Shown: positions 33,481 to 42,996 of the stretch, one piece after another | How the letters are laid out: every line of letters begins with the position of its first letter | Position numbering within the stretch: the first letter of the stretch is position 1 | Source: Areca catechu | Lineage: Eukaryota; Streptophyta; Magnoliopsida; Arecales; Arecaceae | NCBI GenBank assembly: GCA_021397845.1 | Contig: CM038053.1 | Span: 86,365,157 to 86,429,156, forward strand | Direction of reading: 5' to 3' | Length of the DNA: 64,000 nt | Program-made: the position numbers and the translations under genes | The notes under the pieces: model-generated | Database searches by the model: none | Told to the model about the DNA's origin: nothing | What the model saw: the letters and a program-made list of their open reading frames with translations, nothing else

Positions 33481-34207
33481 CAAGACATTCCTACAAGACA
33501 ATCAAGTAGTTCTTTTAGGTATCCAAGCTTTCTTGGATCCTTGTAGGTTAGTAGGAGTGGTTCCTTTGAAATCCAAATCTTTTTAAGTTTACTTCTATCT
33601 TTCTTTTTTGTGTAGCATTCAAAAGCTTTATTATCAACCCCATTGCACGAATAACAAACAACTCTTGATATTTGAAAGGATGCAAATATTGAAACTCTAG
33701 ATGCAAGAGATTTTTGAGTGGAAAACTTTGGTACATATGATTTTGAAGCATAAACATTGGAGCTGAAATTCTATTTGTATGCAAATGATTATAACCAATT
33801 CCAGCTTTGTTATTTGAATTCCTTTGGTTTTTCAAATAAGATCAAGCTTATTTGAACTCAAAGTTAATTTTTTAGCTAAAGGCTTGAATTTTCAACTTCT
33901 TTTTGCAAACGTATATTTTCTTCATGAAGAACCTTATTCTTCTCAGGATTTTCATTCTTTTCAGTTTCCAAAACACTACATTTTTTAGAAATACTCTTAA
34001 GTTCTTTTAAAAAATATTGTTCTTTTCTAAAATTTCATCTTTTTCTTTTATTAAAGCATCATTATTATTTTTCAAAGTCTTAATTTTTAAACCAGCCTTT
34101 TTATATTCAAATAATAGCTCATGAATTGCAGTATTCAATTCTTCAAATATAAATTTGTTTTTAGGTTCGAGAGACATTACCTCATCCTCAAGACCCATCA
34201 AACATAT
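33481..34207 (-). pseudogene. Gag C-terminal half (H)
   Basis: The minus strand from 34201 (MMGLEDEVMSLEPKNKFIFEEL, then a Lys/Glu/Leu coiled coil to 34007), then a second coil and a zinc-knuckle region near 33630-33660. SIRE-type Gag is long and coiled-coil-rich with two knuckles, as in I. Cut at 34207/34208 by I's LTR, which removes the capsid part. Confidence 0.75.
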
Positions 34208-34733
34208 TATTGGCTTTAGCCCTTGATTTTGATGACTAGCAAAATGTTGATTATATGTTTTATACTAATGTTTTAATTGTAGTTATGAGTTTCAGGAAAC
34301 AGCACCTCAAATTTTTAATATTAAAAGAATCAAAAGCACTCATTTGAAGCTATGTAACTTTCAGTATATAAAAAGACTTCTCATCTTGAAAAGCCCTAAA
34401 ATAGGACAATCTGAGCTCTATGAAAAAGTATTTGGAGTTTTGTTGAAGAACACCTTGAATTTTGAGGGTTGGCACAAAGTTTTCAAGTGGCACAATCAAG
34501 TGTCAACTCATGGCATGCAAGGTGTCGCCACTTCAGGAAGAATGGCATGCAAAAACACTCCTTGGAATGCCAAGTGTCGACTCATAGAAGTCAGGTGTCG
34601 ACTCACAGATGTCAAGTGTTGACCCACAGAAATAGAGTATCGACTTATGGCCTAGAAAAATAAAGATACAAAACTACCCCATTTTGAGAAGTTTTTTATC
34701 AAGTGTCGACTTAGAGGACTCAAGTGTCGACTC
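34208..34733 (+). repeat. 5' LTR of I, first part
   Basis: Starts TATTGGCTTTAGCCCTTGA, related to the G and H LTR start. Contains repeated GTGTCGACTC motifs from 34498. Ends at the A insertion; the last five bases, GACTC (34729-34733), are A's target duplication. Confidence 0.75.
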
Positions 34734-36502
34734 TGGTGTGGGCACCAGACTCAGAAGAAGACTTCAGAGCTCCATCTGGATCTCTGATTAACCTTGCCCG
34801 AAGAATTAGGGTTTTTTTTTGGCTTGTAATAAGGGTTGACTGGATCAACTCAATTTTAGCTTGAGTCTATATTACCTGCATTTTATTTTGTTGAGTCATG
34901 TTGACTCAGTAGTGGACTAGAGCTTCAACCTGGGGTGTTACTTTTTCTCCCAAGGCCAAGCAAGTGGGCGCCACACTCCAAGCCACACTCCCAGCCATAC
35001 GCCTGAGTCCAAGGGGTGCCACATCTCCATCCAGCAGGCTTTGGTCCCCACACCACAGATAGCAGCTCCCCTCTTTCATGCGCCAATTGAGGAGAAATCC
35101 ACCAGGGGTCCACAAATCAAGGGGGCGGCCCAAGACTTCCTAAAAGAAACAAACTATGAAAGGGAAGAAATTCTCTTGGGGAGAAATTCAAGGAGGCGCC
35201 CATTACCTGCCAGAAATACTCAAAACAAAGTTAGAGGAGCCATAACTTGGGGAGAAAGAAAAGGAGGTATCCAAAAAGGGTTGAGCCATGGAAGGAAGGA
35301 GATTTCTCTTGAAAAGCAAGGTTAGGAGGCGCCCTAATCATTCCAACTAAAGCCAGATATAAAAGGCAACAAATTTTCTCTTGGAGGGCAAGGTTAAGAG
35401 GCGCCCAAACACATCCAGTTAAGGCCAAGCATAGATGGAAAAAAATATTTTCTTGGTGGTCAAGACAAGGAGGCGCCACCCACTTTCCTTTTTTTGAAGC
35501 CTCAATCATCTTTGGAATTATTTGGCCGGCCATATAAGTTGGGATTGATCCTACAATCCTAATTTGAAGATCCCCTCCTTTAGTCCCACATGGAAAGATG
35601 TAAAACCCTACTCTCTTGTAATGTCCTATAAATTAAAACCCGTTGTAAGTTCTAAGGAATCGGATGAATGAAATCAATTTCTTTGTGAGCAACTTTGTGT
35701 TTCTCTCTTCCGCACTTGTATTCAGTGTTGAGCTCCATGAGGGAGTAAATCCGGGTTCCCTAGGAACCTTGAGGAGGTGTGAGATCTCCAACCCCAAAAC
35801 CCTAGCTTAGTCCACCCATCTCTACTCCACCACCACCAAACCCTAATTTTCCATCTTCATCCCATAGCCCCTCTCTTCCACATCGAAGCCGGTCACCAGC
35901 ATCCAGGTTCAGATCAACTGATTCAACTATAGAGCCAGTTCAAATGAGAGTCAGATCAGTATCAAGATCTTCGGAACTTCTACATCCAACAATCTTCATT
36001 AATCCTCAAGTCAGTGTCTTTCTTTGAGTTTCTAGTTCTTCTTTTGTTCTTCTTCTTCCAGATCCTGAGTTCGAGAAGGAGGCCAACCTTGCCATAGGAC
36101 TACAATCCGAGGATCCATTGCGAAGATACCCCGTCTCCAAGGATCCTACAATCTGCTCGAGAGTGTCCTCCAATTGAAGCAACGAGAGATATCACTGCTA
36201 GGTAACAAGAACCTTCCCTTCTCACTTTGTCTGTTTCGTTGAAACTCAGAGCAAACCCTAGATCTGGGGGTTTCTCAATCCCCAGTGATCCTACTTTGAG
36301 TTACTCTGATAATCCACTCCTTTTTATTGTGCTCTCTGTCATTTCTTCGTTTCTTTCAACTTAGTTTAGCTTTACTTTGAGTCAAAGCCAATTTCTGAAA
36401 TATAAAAAAAAAAGAAAAGAATTAATTTTAATTTTACTTCCGCATACGCTTCTTTGTTCTTTGTTCTACATCATTTTGGTTTCAGAGCTTCGTTCTGCAT
36501 CA
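34734..36502 (+). repeat. 5' LTR of A
   Basis: Starts TGGTGTGGGCACC, ends TTCTGCATCA; 1769 bp. Four or more diverged units of 60-70 bp, each with an AGGCGCC box, fill 35150-35490. TATAAAT at 35627-35633. Confidence 0.95.
35627..35633 (+). promoter_or_regulatory. TATA box of A 5' LTR
   Basis: TATAAAT in CCTATAAATTAAAACC. The 3' LTR has the identical box at 40897-40903. About 140 bases downstream of the GGCGCC-box repeats. Confidence 0.55.
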
Positions 36503-36506
36503 ATTT

Positions 36507-36518
36507 TGGTATCAGAGC
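36507..36518 (+). other. Primer-binding site of A
   Basis: TGGTATCAGAGC, four bases after the LTR end. Confidence 0.9.
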
Positions 36519-37405
36519 CCTGTCTAGGGTTTCTGTTTGATTGCTTGTTTGAGTCTCTATCTTTTTACTTTGTCTACTCGAAGTAGACTCCCCAGGACGT
36601 CCGGTCCTAGGAATGAAGCGAGGTGCAAACCTCCTCCTCCCATTCCATGGGGTGTTCCTAGGGCGTGTAGGAGATCCGTTGGGTTACAACTTCGTAGCAG
36701 GAATTGTAAACGGGGAAGTATTCTATTTTTAGCCCATAATTGCCCTGTTGGAGGAATTATTTCTCACTGCAAGTAACTCCAAATTCAGTGATTTTTATTT
36801 TGCTGAAACCAATATAATTGATGCTATTTTGCATAATTTTCTTTTGATTTATTGGTTTCTGTGGGATTTCTAAGAATTAAATTACTGCAACTCTATTTTT
36901 GTATTCTGCAATCCAATTATTTTTGAGTGTTCATCTCTTAATTCATCTTAAGGGCATTTGAGCATCTAAGATAAGGGGAGGAGTTGATAACCTCTCCTTA
37001 ACCCAAACCACCACCCACTCATTCGAATCTAAGCCTTTAATCTAAAAATTGATTAGACCTAATTTGCCCTAGTGGGCTAGGGACATCAACAAGTCGGGTC
37101 AAGGCTAGTGTTGAGTCAGTTTGTCTGGTTACTCTGTGTGTGCTTTGTACTCATTGTCTAGAATGGTGGTTCAGGGATTCCATCTCGAAGGGCTTGTGTG
37201 CTGGTCCGCCTACCTGGCCAATCTCTGATTGGTGTCTAGGATTGGCATTTAGGGACCTAACACTCCCCTTACACCTGCCTGGCTGAGTCCCGAGTTACTA
37301 CAGGCTAGCTTGCCACTCTGATTGGGCATCTAGTTTGGACTCTAGGTCTAGTGAGCCAGTAGTCGCTTTAGTCTAGTCACATTCTGTGTGCTTGCTTGCA
37401 TCATC
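36519..37405 (+). other. Leader of A
   Basis: Non-coding, matching the leaders of B' and C: GCTAGGGACATCAAC (about 37076), the hairpin module at 37213-37240 (CCAATC-TCT-GATTGG inside CCT...AGG) and a second ACCTGCCTGGC box at about 37273. Confidence 0.7.
37213..37240 (+). other. Leader hairpin of A
   Basis: CCAATC-TCT-GATTGG, perfect 6-bp inner stem, with CCT/AGG outside. See also 1893, 53935 and 8664. Confidence 0.6.
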
Positions 37406-38839
37406 ATGTCCACCCGGAATGGAGTACCCTCCCAACCTGGTCAAACCCAACCTGATTTAGAGGCCATGGTTAGAGCTCTTACTGAAAGTATGAACAAATT
37501 GAGTCAGGATATGACTGCTACTGTTACCCAGTGTAAAGAACAAGTCCATGAGAATTTTACCCAGCTTAGGGATCGAGTCCAAGTACTTGAGAAACGTAGA
37601 CATCAAAATTGGACCCCTAATCCAAAATTTAATAGGCCCAAACCTCATCCATGCCAGGAGCCTAGGAGGACCTTATACCGTGATCCCGAGCATAACCTTA
37701 GGAAGCCTAACCATGATTTCTATAGTGTGGATCATGTCTATGAAAGGTCCTTACAATATTCTAGACCAGTCACTCAACAACCCAAGTCTTCTAGATCAAA
37801 CCATTTAGATCCACATCCATGCCCAAGTAAGGTCTCTACTAGCTTGAAACCCAGTGTGACCGAGGTTCCTATATCGCAAGAATGTTTGTTTTGTAGAGAA
37901 AGAGGCCATAAATCTAGTCAGTGCCCATGCATAGGACTGGCTTGTGCACAGCTAAGTGGTAAAAATCCTAAGGATGACATTAATGAGGGAGAACCCAAGC
38001 CTACCAATGAGGAAGAAAGGTTAGGTATGACAAGCCTAGAATCAGTTGACCCGATTACCATTGACCCGAAACCCATTGAAGATGGCATCGAGGAAGTATA
38101 TGATGCTGGCTTGAGTCTAGTTGATGAATATGAGGGGGAAGAACTTAAAGAATGTGACAACGATACTATTGGTTCCTTACCTGAGAAAATCTTGGAGAGC
38201 AACCAAGTGGTAGGACCTAGTTCAGAAATTCAAGAGATTTATGAGAATCAGGTTCCTTTAGTCAAATACCCCCAGGAAGAACTCATAGTGTTAGCCCGAG
38301 CTATCAGTTCGTACCCTCTAATGACAGTCATTCCCCAAGTACCAATTGAAGATCTTTGCACTGAACAGTTTAAGTTTTCCCACCCTATGGTAGATCCTCT
38401 CCTTAGGATGACTGAATCAAGCCTCTTACAATTGGACCTTGTCCCATGCCCAGCCACTAAGGTCTCTCCCGTAATCTCAGTTGAACATCCTTGTCTTGAG
38501 CGGATTGATTCACCCAGTCCTGTAGAAGTCCTCCTTATGGCCCCAGACCCCTTCCTTTGCATGACTGACCTACCCTTCTATAGAGTATACCTTTCCACAC
38601 CCATAGGTCAAATTTCAAGTCTTGAGGTCATCATCCATAGGCCCTTCCATGAATCATTCTCTAATCCAGTTCTTGAGAAAGTGGATCATTATTTGCTTAG
38701 AGAACAAACCTTAACTATTGCAATCACATCTCCTAGGCTACTTCCCGAACCATCTCTTGATCCATTCCTGGGAGTAGCAAATTTTTACTTTCGTAAGGAT
38801 GACCAGTTGACACTCATAGATCACCATTCAAACCTTTAG
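37406..38839 (+). CDS. Gag-like protein without capsid domain (A)
   Basis: The longest intact frame in the window: 477 codons from ATG 37406 (MSTRNGVPS), chosen because B', C and F start alike; the frame itself is open from 37388. A coiled coil (about residues 20-65) is followed by a basic Pro/Arg-rich part, a complete zinc knuckle C-LF-C-RERG-H-KSSQ-C (about residues 160-175) and a long acidic linker with SLPEKILES, then a Pro/Leu-rich part. The usual capsid domain is absent, and so is the protease. It could bind RNA. TAG at 38837 ends it, but the same frame continues in the integrase fragment to 39079, so the original product was a longer fusion. Confidence 0.7.
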   Translation: MSTRNGVPSQPGQTQPDLEAMVRALTESMNKLSQDMTATVTQCKEQVHENFTQLRDRVQVLEKRRHQNWTPNPKFNRPKPHPCQEPRRTLYRDPEHNLRKPNHDFYSVDHVYERSLQYSRPVTQQPKSSRSNHLDPHPCPSKVSTSLKPSVTEVPISQECLFCRERGHKSSQCPCIGLACAQLSGKNPKDDINEGEPKPTNEEERLGMTSLESVDPITIDPKPIEDGIEEVYDAGLSLVDEYEGEELKECDNDTIGSLPEKILESNQVVGPSSEIQEIYENQVPLVKYPQEELIVLARAISSYPLMTVIPQVPIEDLCTEQFKFSHPMVDPLLRMTESSLLQLDLVPCPATKVSPVISVEHPCLERIDSPSPVEVLLMAPDPFLCMTDLPFYRVYLSTPIGQISSLEVIIHRPFHESFSNPVLEKVDHYLLREQTLTIAITSPRLLPEPSLDPFLGVANFYFRKDDQLTLIDHHSNL

Positions 38840-39079
38840 GTCACCACCTTTAGTCAACAGGTAATTCGAGACCCCACCTCATATCTCCTCCCTTTCTCTA
38901 GGACTTCCAATGCTTCTTACACCATCCAAGTATACTTTATCGAAGTCTTTAGAGTGAAGCACGTGTCAGAACCTATTAGGTTTGCCACCTACTTCTGGAA
39001 GACCTTATGGCACCTACTAGGCGCCCATGATAAGTTTTCATGCTCTGCATGCCATCCTCCGACCCAAGGTCAAACCTAA
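38840..39079 (+). pseudogene. Integrase core fragment in frame with gag (A)
   Basis: It follows the TAG at 38837 in the same frame: LLPFSRTSNASYTIQVYF, then VFRVKHVSEPIRFATYFWKT, LWHLLGAHDKFSCSACHPP and TQGQT, then TAA at 39077. It matches the second half of a gypsy integrase core. Between SEPI and RFATYFW the block carrying the second catalytic aspartate is missing, and the expected third catalytic glutamate, after GQT, is the stop codon. Confidence 0.75.
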
Positions 39080-39990
39080 AGAGCCATAGTTTGTTAGGAT
39101 TAGACCTAGGGTTCCTTTGAAATAAAGTCCATTCTTTAGGAATGCGTCGTCAGTCTAGTTTAGTTTTTTTCTTGACCCTTTACTAGGTTTTGACTCAGAT
39201 TTTGGTTTGATTGAGAGCACCAGGAATTGGGATTTGTTTTTTGTCCAGGGCTTTGAAATTGCATTCAATGTTTCGATCAATAGGTCTATAGGCTAGAGTC
39301 CCTTTGAAATTGTTCATGGATACAAGCCTCACACACCACTTGATCTGATTTCACTATTAGCCCACACACACAAGTCTCTTGATGCACTTGCATAGCATGT
39401 AAAGGACTTGCATAAAGAAATTCATGCTAAAATAACTTTAAGTAATGAAACTTATAAGAAGTTGGCTGATTCTCAAAGACGAGTCAAAACTTTTGTTGAG
39501 AGAGACTATGTAATGATTAGGTTAAGGCCTGAGCGGTTTTCTCCTGGAACCGTTAGAAAGTTACATGCTAGAGGAGCTGGACCATTTAGAGTGGTGAAGA
39601 GAGTAGGATCCAATGCCTATGTGCTCGAGTTGCCTCTAGAACTAGGCATTAGCTCTACTTTCAACATTACAGACCTAGTAGAGTATAGAGAGCCAGCTGT
39701 GATTCCCAGTGAGGCTTTTGAACCTAACCCTGCTCTTGAGAGTGAACCCAACCCTGTGTGTCCACCAACAAACTGGCCTGTGAGGAAAGAGTAGATTGAA
39801 AAGATCCTGGATGATCAGGTTATCTCTACTCGTAATCGAGGATACCAAAGATACCTGGTCTGCTGGCAAGGAAGGCCAGATTCTGATGACTCTTGGATCT
39901 CTAGAGAAGAATTACAAGAATTGGACCCAGACCTCTTGGAGAGAAACCAAAGCCAACTTGATCCATACTCGACAGGGTCGAGTTCCTCCC
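39080..39990 (+). pseudogene. Integrase C-terminus, GPF/Y module and chromodomain (A)
   Basis: From about 39210 the frames read RNWDLFFVQGFEIAFN and SPFEIVHGYKPHTPLDL, then an open frame 39408-39794 with DYVMIRLRPERF, LHARGAGPFRVVKRV (the GPF motif) and ISSTFNITDLVEY. TAG at 39792 interrupts just before the chromodomain (about 39795-39950), with RYLVCWQGRPDSDDSWISRE holding the aromatic cage residues. In chromoviruses the chromodomain guides integration. The 120 bases after 39079 are degraded. Confidence 0.85.
39968..39982 (+). other. Hairpin upstream of the polypurine tract (A)
   Basis: CTCGAC-AGG-GTCGAG, 6-bp stem with a 3-base loop, 14 bases before GGGAGAAT. Confidence 0.6.
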
Positions 39991-39995
39991 ACCCT

Positions 39996-40003
39996 GGGAG
40001 AAT
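39996..40003 (+). other. Polypurine tract of A
   Basis: GGGAGAAT directly before the 3' LTR start TGGTGCGGG. Identical in C. Confidence 0.75.
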
Positions 40004-41780
40004 TGGTGCGGGCACCAGACTCAGAAGAAGATTTCAGAGCTCCATCTGGAAATCTGATTAACCATGCCCGAAGAATTAGGGTTTTTTTTGGCTTGTAATA
40101 AGGGTTGACTGGATCAACTCAATTTTAGCTTGAGTCTATATTACCTGCATTTTATTTTGTTGAGTCATGTTGACTCAGTAGTGGACTAGGGCTTCAACCT
40201 GGGGTGTTACCTTTTCTCCCAAGGCCAAGCAAGTGGGTGCCACACTCCCAGCCACACTCCCAGCCATACGCCTGAGTCCAGGGGGCGCCACATCTCCATC
40301 CAGTAGGCTTTGGTCCCCACACCACAGATAGCAGCTCCCCTCTTTCATGCGCCAATTGAAGAGAAATCCACCAGGGGTCCACAAATCAAGGGGGCGGCCC
40401 AAGACTTCCCAAAAGAAACAAACTATGAAAGGAAAGAAATTCTCTTGGAGAGAAATTCATGGAGGCGCCCATTACCTGCCAGAAACACTCAAAACAAAGT
40501 TAGAAGGAGCCATAACTTGGGGAGAAAGAAAAGGAGGTATCCAAAAAGGGTTGAGCCATGGAAGGAAAGAGATTTCTCTTGAAAAGCAAGGTTAGGAGGC
40601 ACTCTAATCATTCCAACTAAAGCCAGATATAAAAGGTAACAAATTTTCTCTTGGAGGGCAAGGTTAAGAGGTGCCCAAACACTTCCAGTTAAGGCCAAGC
40701 ATAGAAGGAAAAAAATATTTTCTTGGAGGTCAAGACAAGGAGGCGCCACCCACTTTCCTTTTTTTGAAGCCTCAATCATCTTTGGAATTATTTGGCCGGC
40801 CATATAAGTAGGGATTGATCCTACAATCCTAATTTGAAGATCCCCTCCTTTAGTCCCACATGGGAAGATGTAAAACCCTACTCTCTTGTAATGTCCTATA
40901 AATTAAAACCCCTTTGTAAGTTCTAAGGAATCGGATGAATGAAATCAATTTCTTTGTGAGCAACTTTGTGTTTCTCTCTTCCGCACTTGTATTCAGGTGT
41001 TGAGCTCCGTGAGGGAGTAAATCCGGGTTCCCTAGGAACCTTGAGGAGGTGTGAGATCTCCAACCCCAAAACCCTAGCTTAGTCCACCCATCTCTATTCC
41101 ACCACCACCAAACCCTAATTTTCCATCTTCATCCCAAGGCCCCTCTCTTCCACATCGAAGCCGGTCACCAGCATCCAGGTTCAGATCAACTGATTCAACT
41201 ATAGAGCCAGTTCAAATGAGAGTCAGATCAGTATCAAGATCTTCGGAACTTCTACATCCAACAATCTTTATTAATTTCTCAGGTCAGTGTCTTTCTTTGA
41301 GTTTCTGGTTCTTCTTTTATTCTTCTTCTTCCAGATCCTGAGTTCGAGAAGGAGGCCAACCTTGCCATAGGACTACAATCCGAGGATCCATTGCGAAGAT
41401 ACCCCGTCTCCAAGGATCCTACAATCTGCTCGAGAGTATCCTCCAATTGAAGCAACGAGAGATATCACTGCTAGGTAACAAAAACCTTCCCTTCTCACTT
41501 TGTCTGTTTCGTTGAAACTCAGAGCAAACCCTAGATCTGGGAGTTTCTCAATCCCCAGCGATCCTACTTTTGAGTTACTCTGATAATCCACTCCTTTTAA
41601 TTATGCTCTCTATCATTTCTTAGTTTCTTTCAACTTAGTTTAGCTTTACTTTGAGTCAAAGCGAATTTCTGAAATATAAAAAAAAAAAAAGAAAAGAATT
41701 AATTTTAATTTTACTTCCGCATACGCTTCTTTGTTCTTTGTTCTACATCATTTTTGGTTTCAGAGCTTCGTTCTGCATCA
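40004..41780 (+). repeat. 3' LTR of A
   Basis: 1777 bp, starts TGGTGCGGGCACC and ends TTCTGCATCA, followed by GACTC (41781-41785). TATA box 40897-40903. The ORFs in it repeat those of the 5' LTR and are not genes. Confidence 0.95.
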
Positions 41781-41785
41781 GACTC

Positions 41786-42936
41786 ACTTTATTCAAGTAT
41801 CGACTCAAAGCTTCCAAGTGTTGACTCATAGCCTAGGAACAGAAAAAGAATAGAACATTGATTTTTTAGAAGTTTATACCTTGAGTGGACTCATGCTCAT
41901 CCAAGTATCGATTCATGAAGACTCAAGTATCAACTCATAAACAAATCTATGTATCGACTCAAAGCTTCCAAGTGTCGACTCATAGCCTGAGAACAGAAAA
42001 ATAATAGAACCTTGATTTTTTAAAAGTTTATACCTTGAGTCGACTCATGCTCATCCAAGTATCGACTCATGAAGACTCAAGTATCAACTCATAAACAAAT
42101 CTAGTTATCGACTCACGGGTTCTGACAATAATAACGGTTATATTTTTTGAAGATCAAATTTTAACTTTACAAGCTCCAAATGGCTAGTTTTGCTCCACCA
42201 ACGGTCATAAACCAAATTTTGAACGTTTTTGAAGAATCTAAGCATCACCAAACTCATTCATGAAGAACTAACTCACAAGAGACAAGACATTCCTTGAGAA
42301 CTTCACTTCCAAAGTCAAAAAGAGAGCAAAAGAGAAGATTCCCATCGAAAAAGCTTACAAGCCTTCTTCAGTATCCAAAAGTGGTCTTTGAAGTGATTCC
42401 AAAGAGAAAACAACTCAAGCAGTCATCAAGAGCATCAAAACATCCATATTCCACTCTATAAGAGAGTTTGCTTGTGCTTTATTCTTGTATCTCTGGTTTT
42501 ATTTATTATGACTATTTTCAAGGATGTTTGAAACTAGGTGTTAGGCCCTTCCAAACCTTGAATTGGAATCCAAGCCTAGGTTGGCTTGAGTATAGGTTAT
42601 TGGTGAGCCTATGTGAGTAAACTAACTTTGGGTTTGACTTGTGAGCCCTTGAAAACAAGTTGGTTGTAATCTTGGTTGATTATAGTGAAATTTCCAAGGG
42701 GTAGCTTGGAAAGTGGATGTAGGTGCTTGGTGTGACTGAACCATTATAAACTTTTGTGTTTGTGTGTGCATTCTTTGCTCTTTTACATTTGCTACTCATA
42801 TTCATAGCATTACATCTTATTCATTATTTGCTCATTTGCATTACTTCATAAACACTTTAAAGTGCAGCACATATTTGCTTTAATTTTTTAAAAAACCCAA
42901 TTCACCTCCCCTTATGGGTTGCTATATTGGGCAACA
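41786..42936 (+). repeat. 5' LTR of I, second part
   Basis: Continues the GTGTCGACTC/AGTATCGACTC motif series (41797-42115), partly as a diverged tandem repeat of about 170 bp (41800-41950, 41960-42110). Ends CTTATGGGTTGC...GGGCAACA at 42936. Confidence 0.85.
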
Positions 42937-42938
42937 AG

Positions 42939-42950
42939 TGGTACCAGAGC
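42939..42950 (+). other. Primer-binding site of I
   Basis: TGGTACCAGAGC, one mismatch (T to C) from the usual site. Confidence 0.85.
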
Positions 42951-42996
42951 TTGGTACTTAGCATATAGGTCTAACACTCTTGAGTGGAAGATCTAA

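Larger units (their letters stand above)
26335..34207 (-). mobile_element. SIRE-like copia element H, minus strand, 3' part
   Basis: Read leftwards from 34207: end of gag, zinc-knuckle region, protease and pre-integrase, integrase, RT, RNase H, a spacer, a third ORF, a repeat-rich 3' untranslated stretch, polypurine tract and 3' LTR. Its 5' part is cut off by I at 34208 and must lie right of the window. Confidence 0.85.
34734..41780 (+). mobile_element. Non-autonomous Ty3-gypsy element A
   Basis: Two 1.77-kb LTRs, a primer-binding site, a leader, a long gag-type ORF fused to half an integrase, a GPF/Y-chromodomain tail and a polypurine tract. The interior is only 3.5 kb and holds no protease, RT or RNase H. 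GACTC at 34729-34733 and 41781-41785 flanks it. The LTRs differ at about 9 of the first 260 bases. Solo relative at 1-1585. Confidence 0.95.

Noticed and set aside
35041..35325. ORF in the family-A LTR, seen again at 40310-40595
   Set aside because: Covers the GGCGCC-box repeats; copies drift out of frame between LTRs. A by-product of repeats.
38930..39079. The ATYFWKTLWHLLG segment as a new conserved domain of unknown function in A, C and F
   Set aside because: It first looked novel, but the order (F-W-K-T-L-W...L-G...H-P-P-T-x-G-Q-T) is that of the second half of a gypsy integrase core, and the downstream text continues as integrase. Kept only as an integrase fragment with a shared gap.
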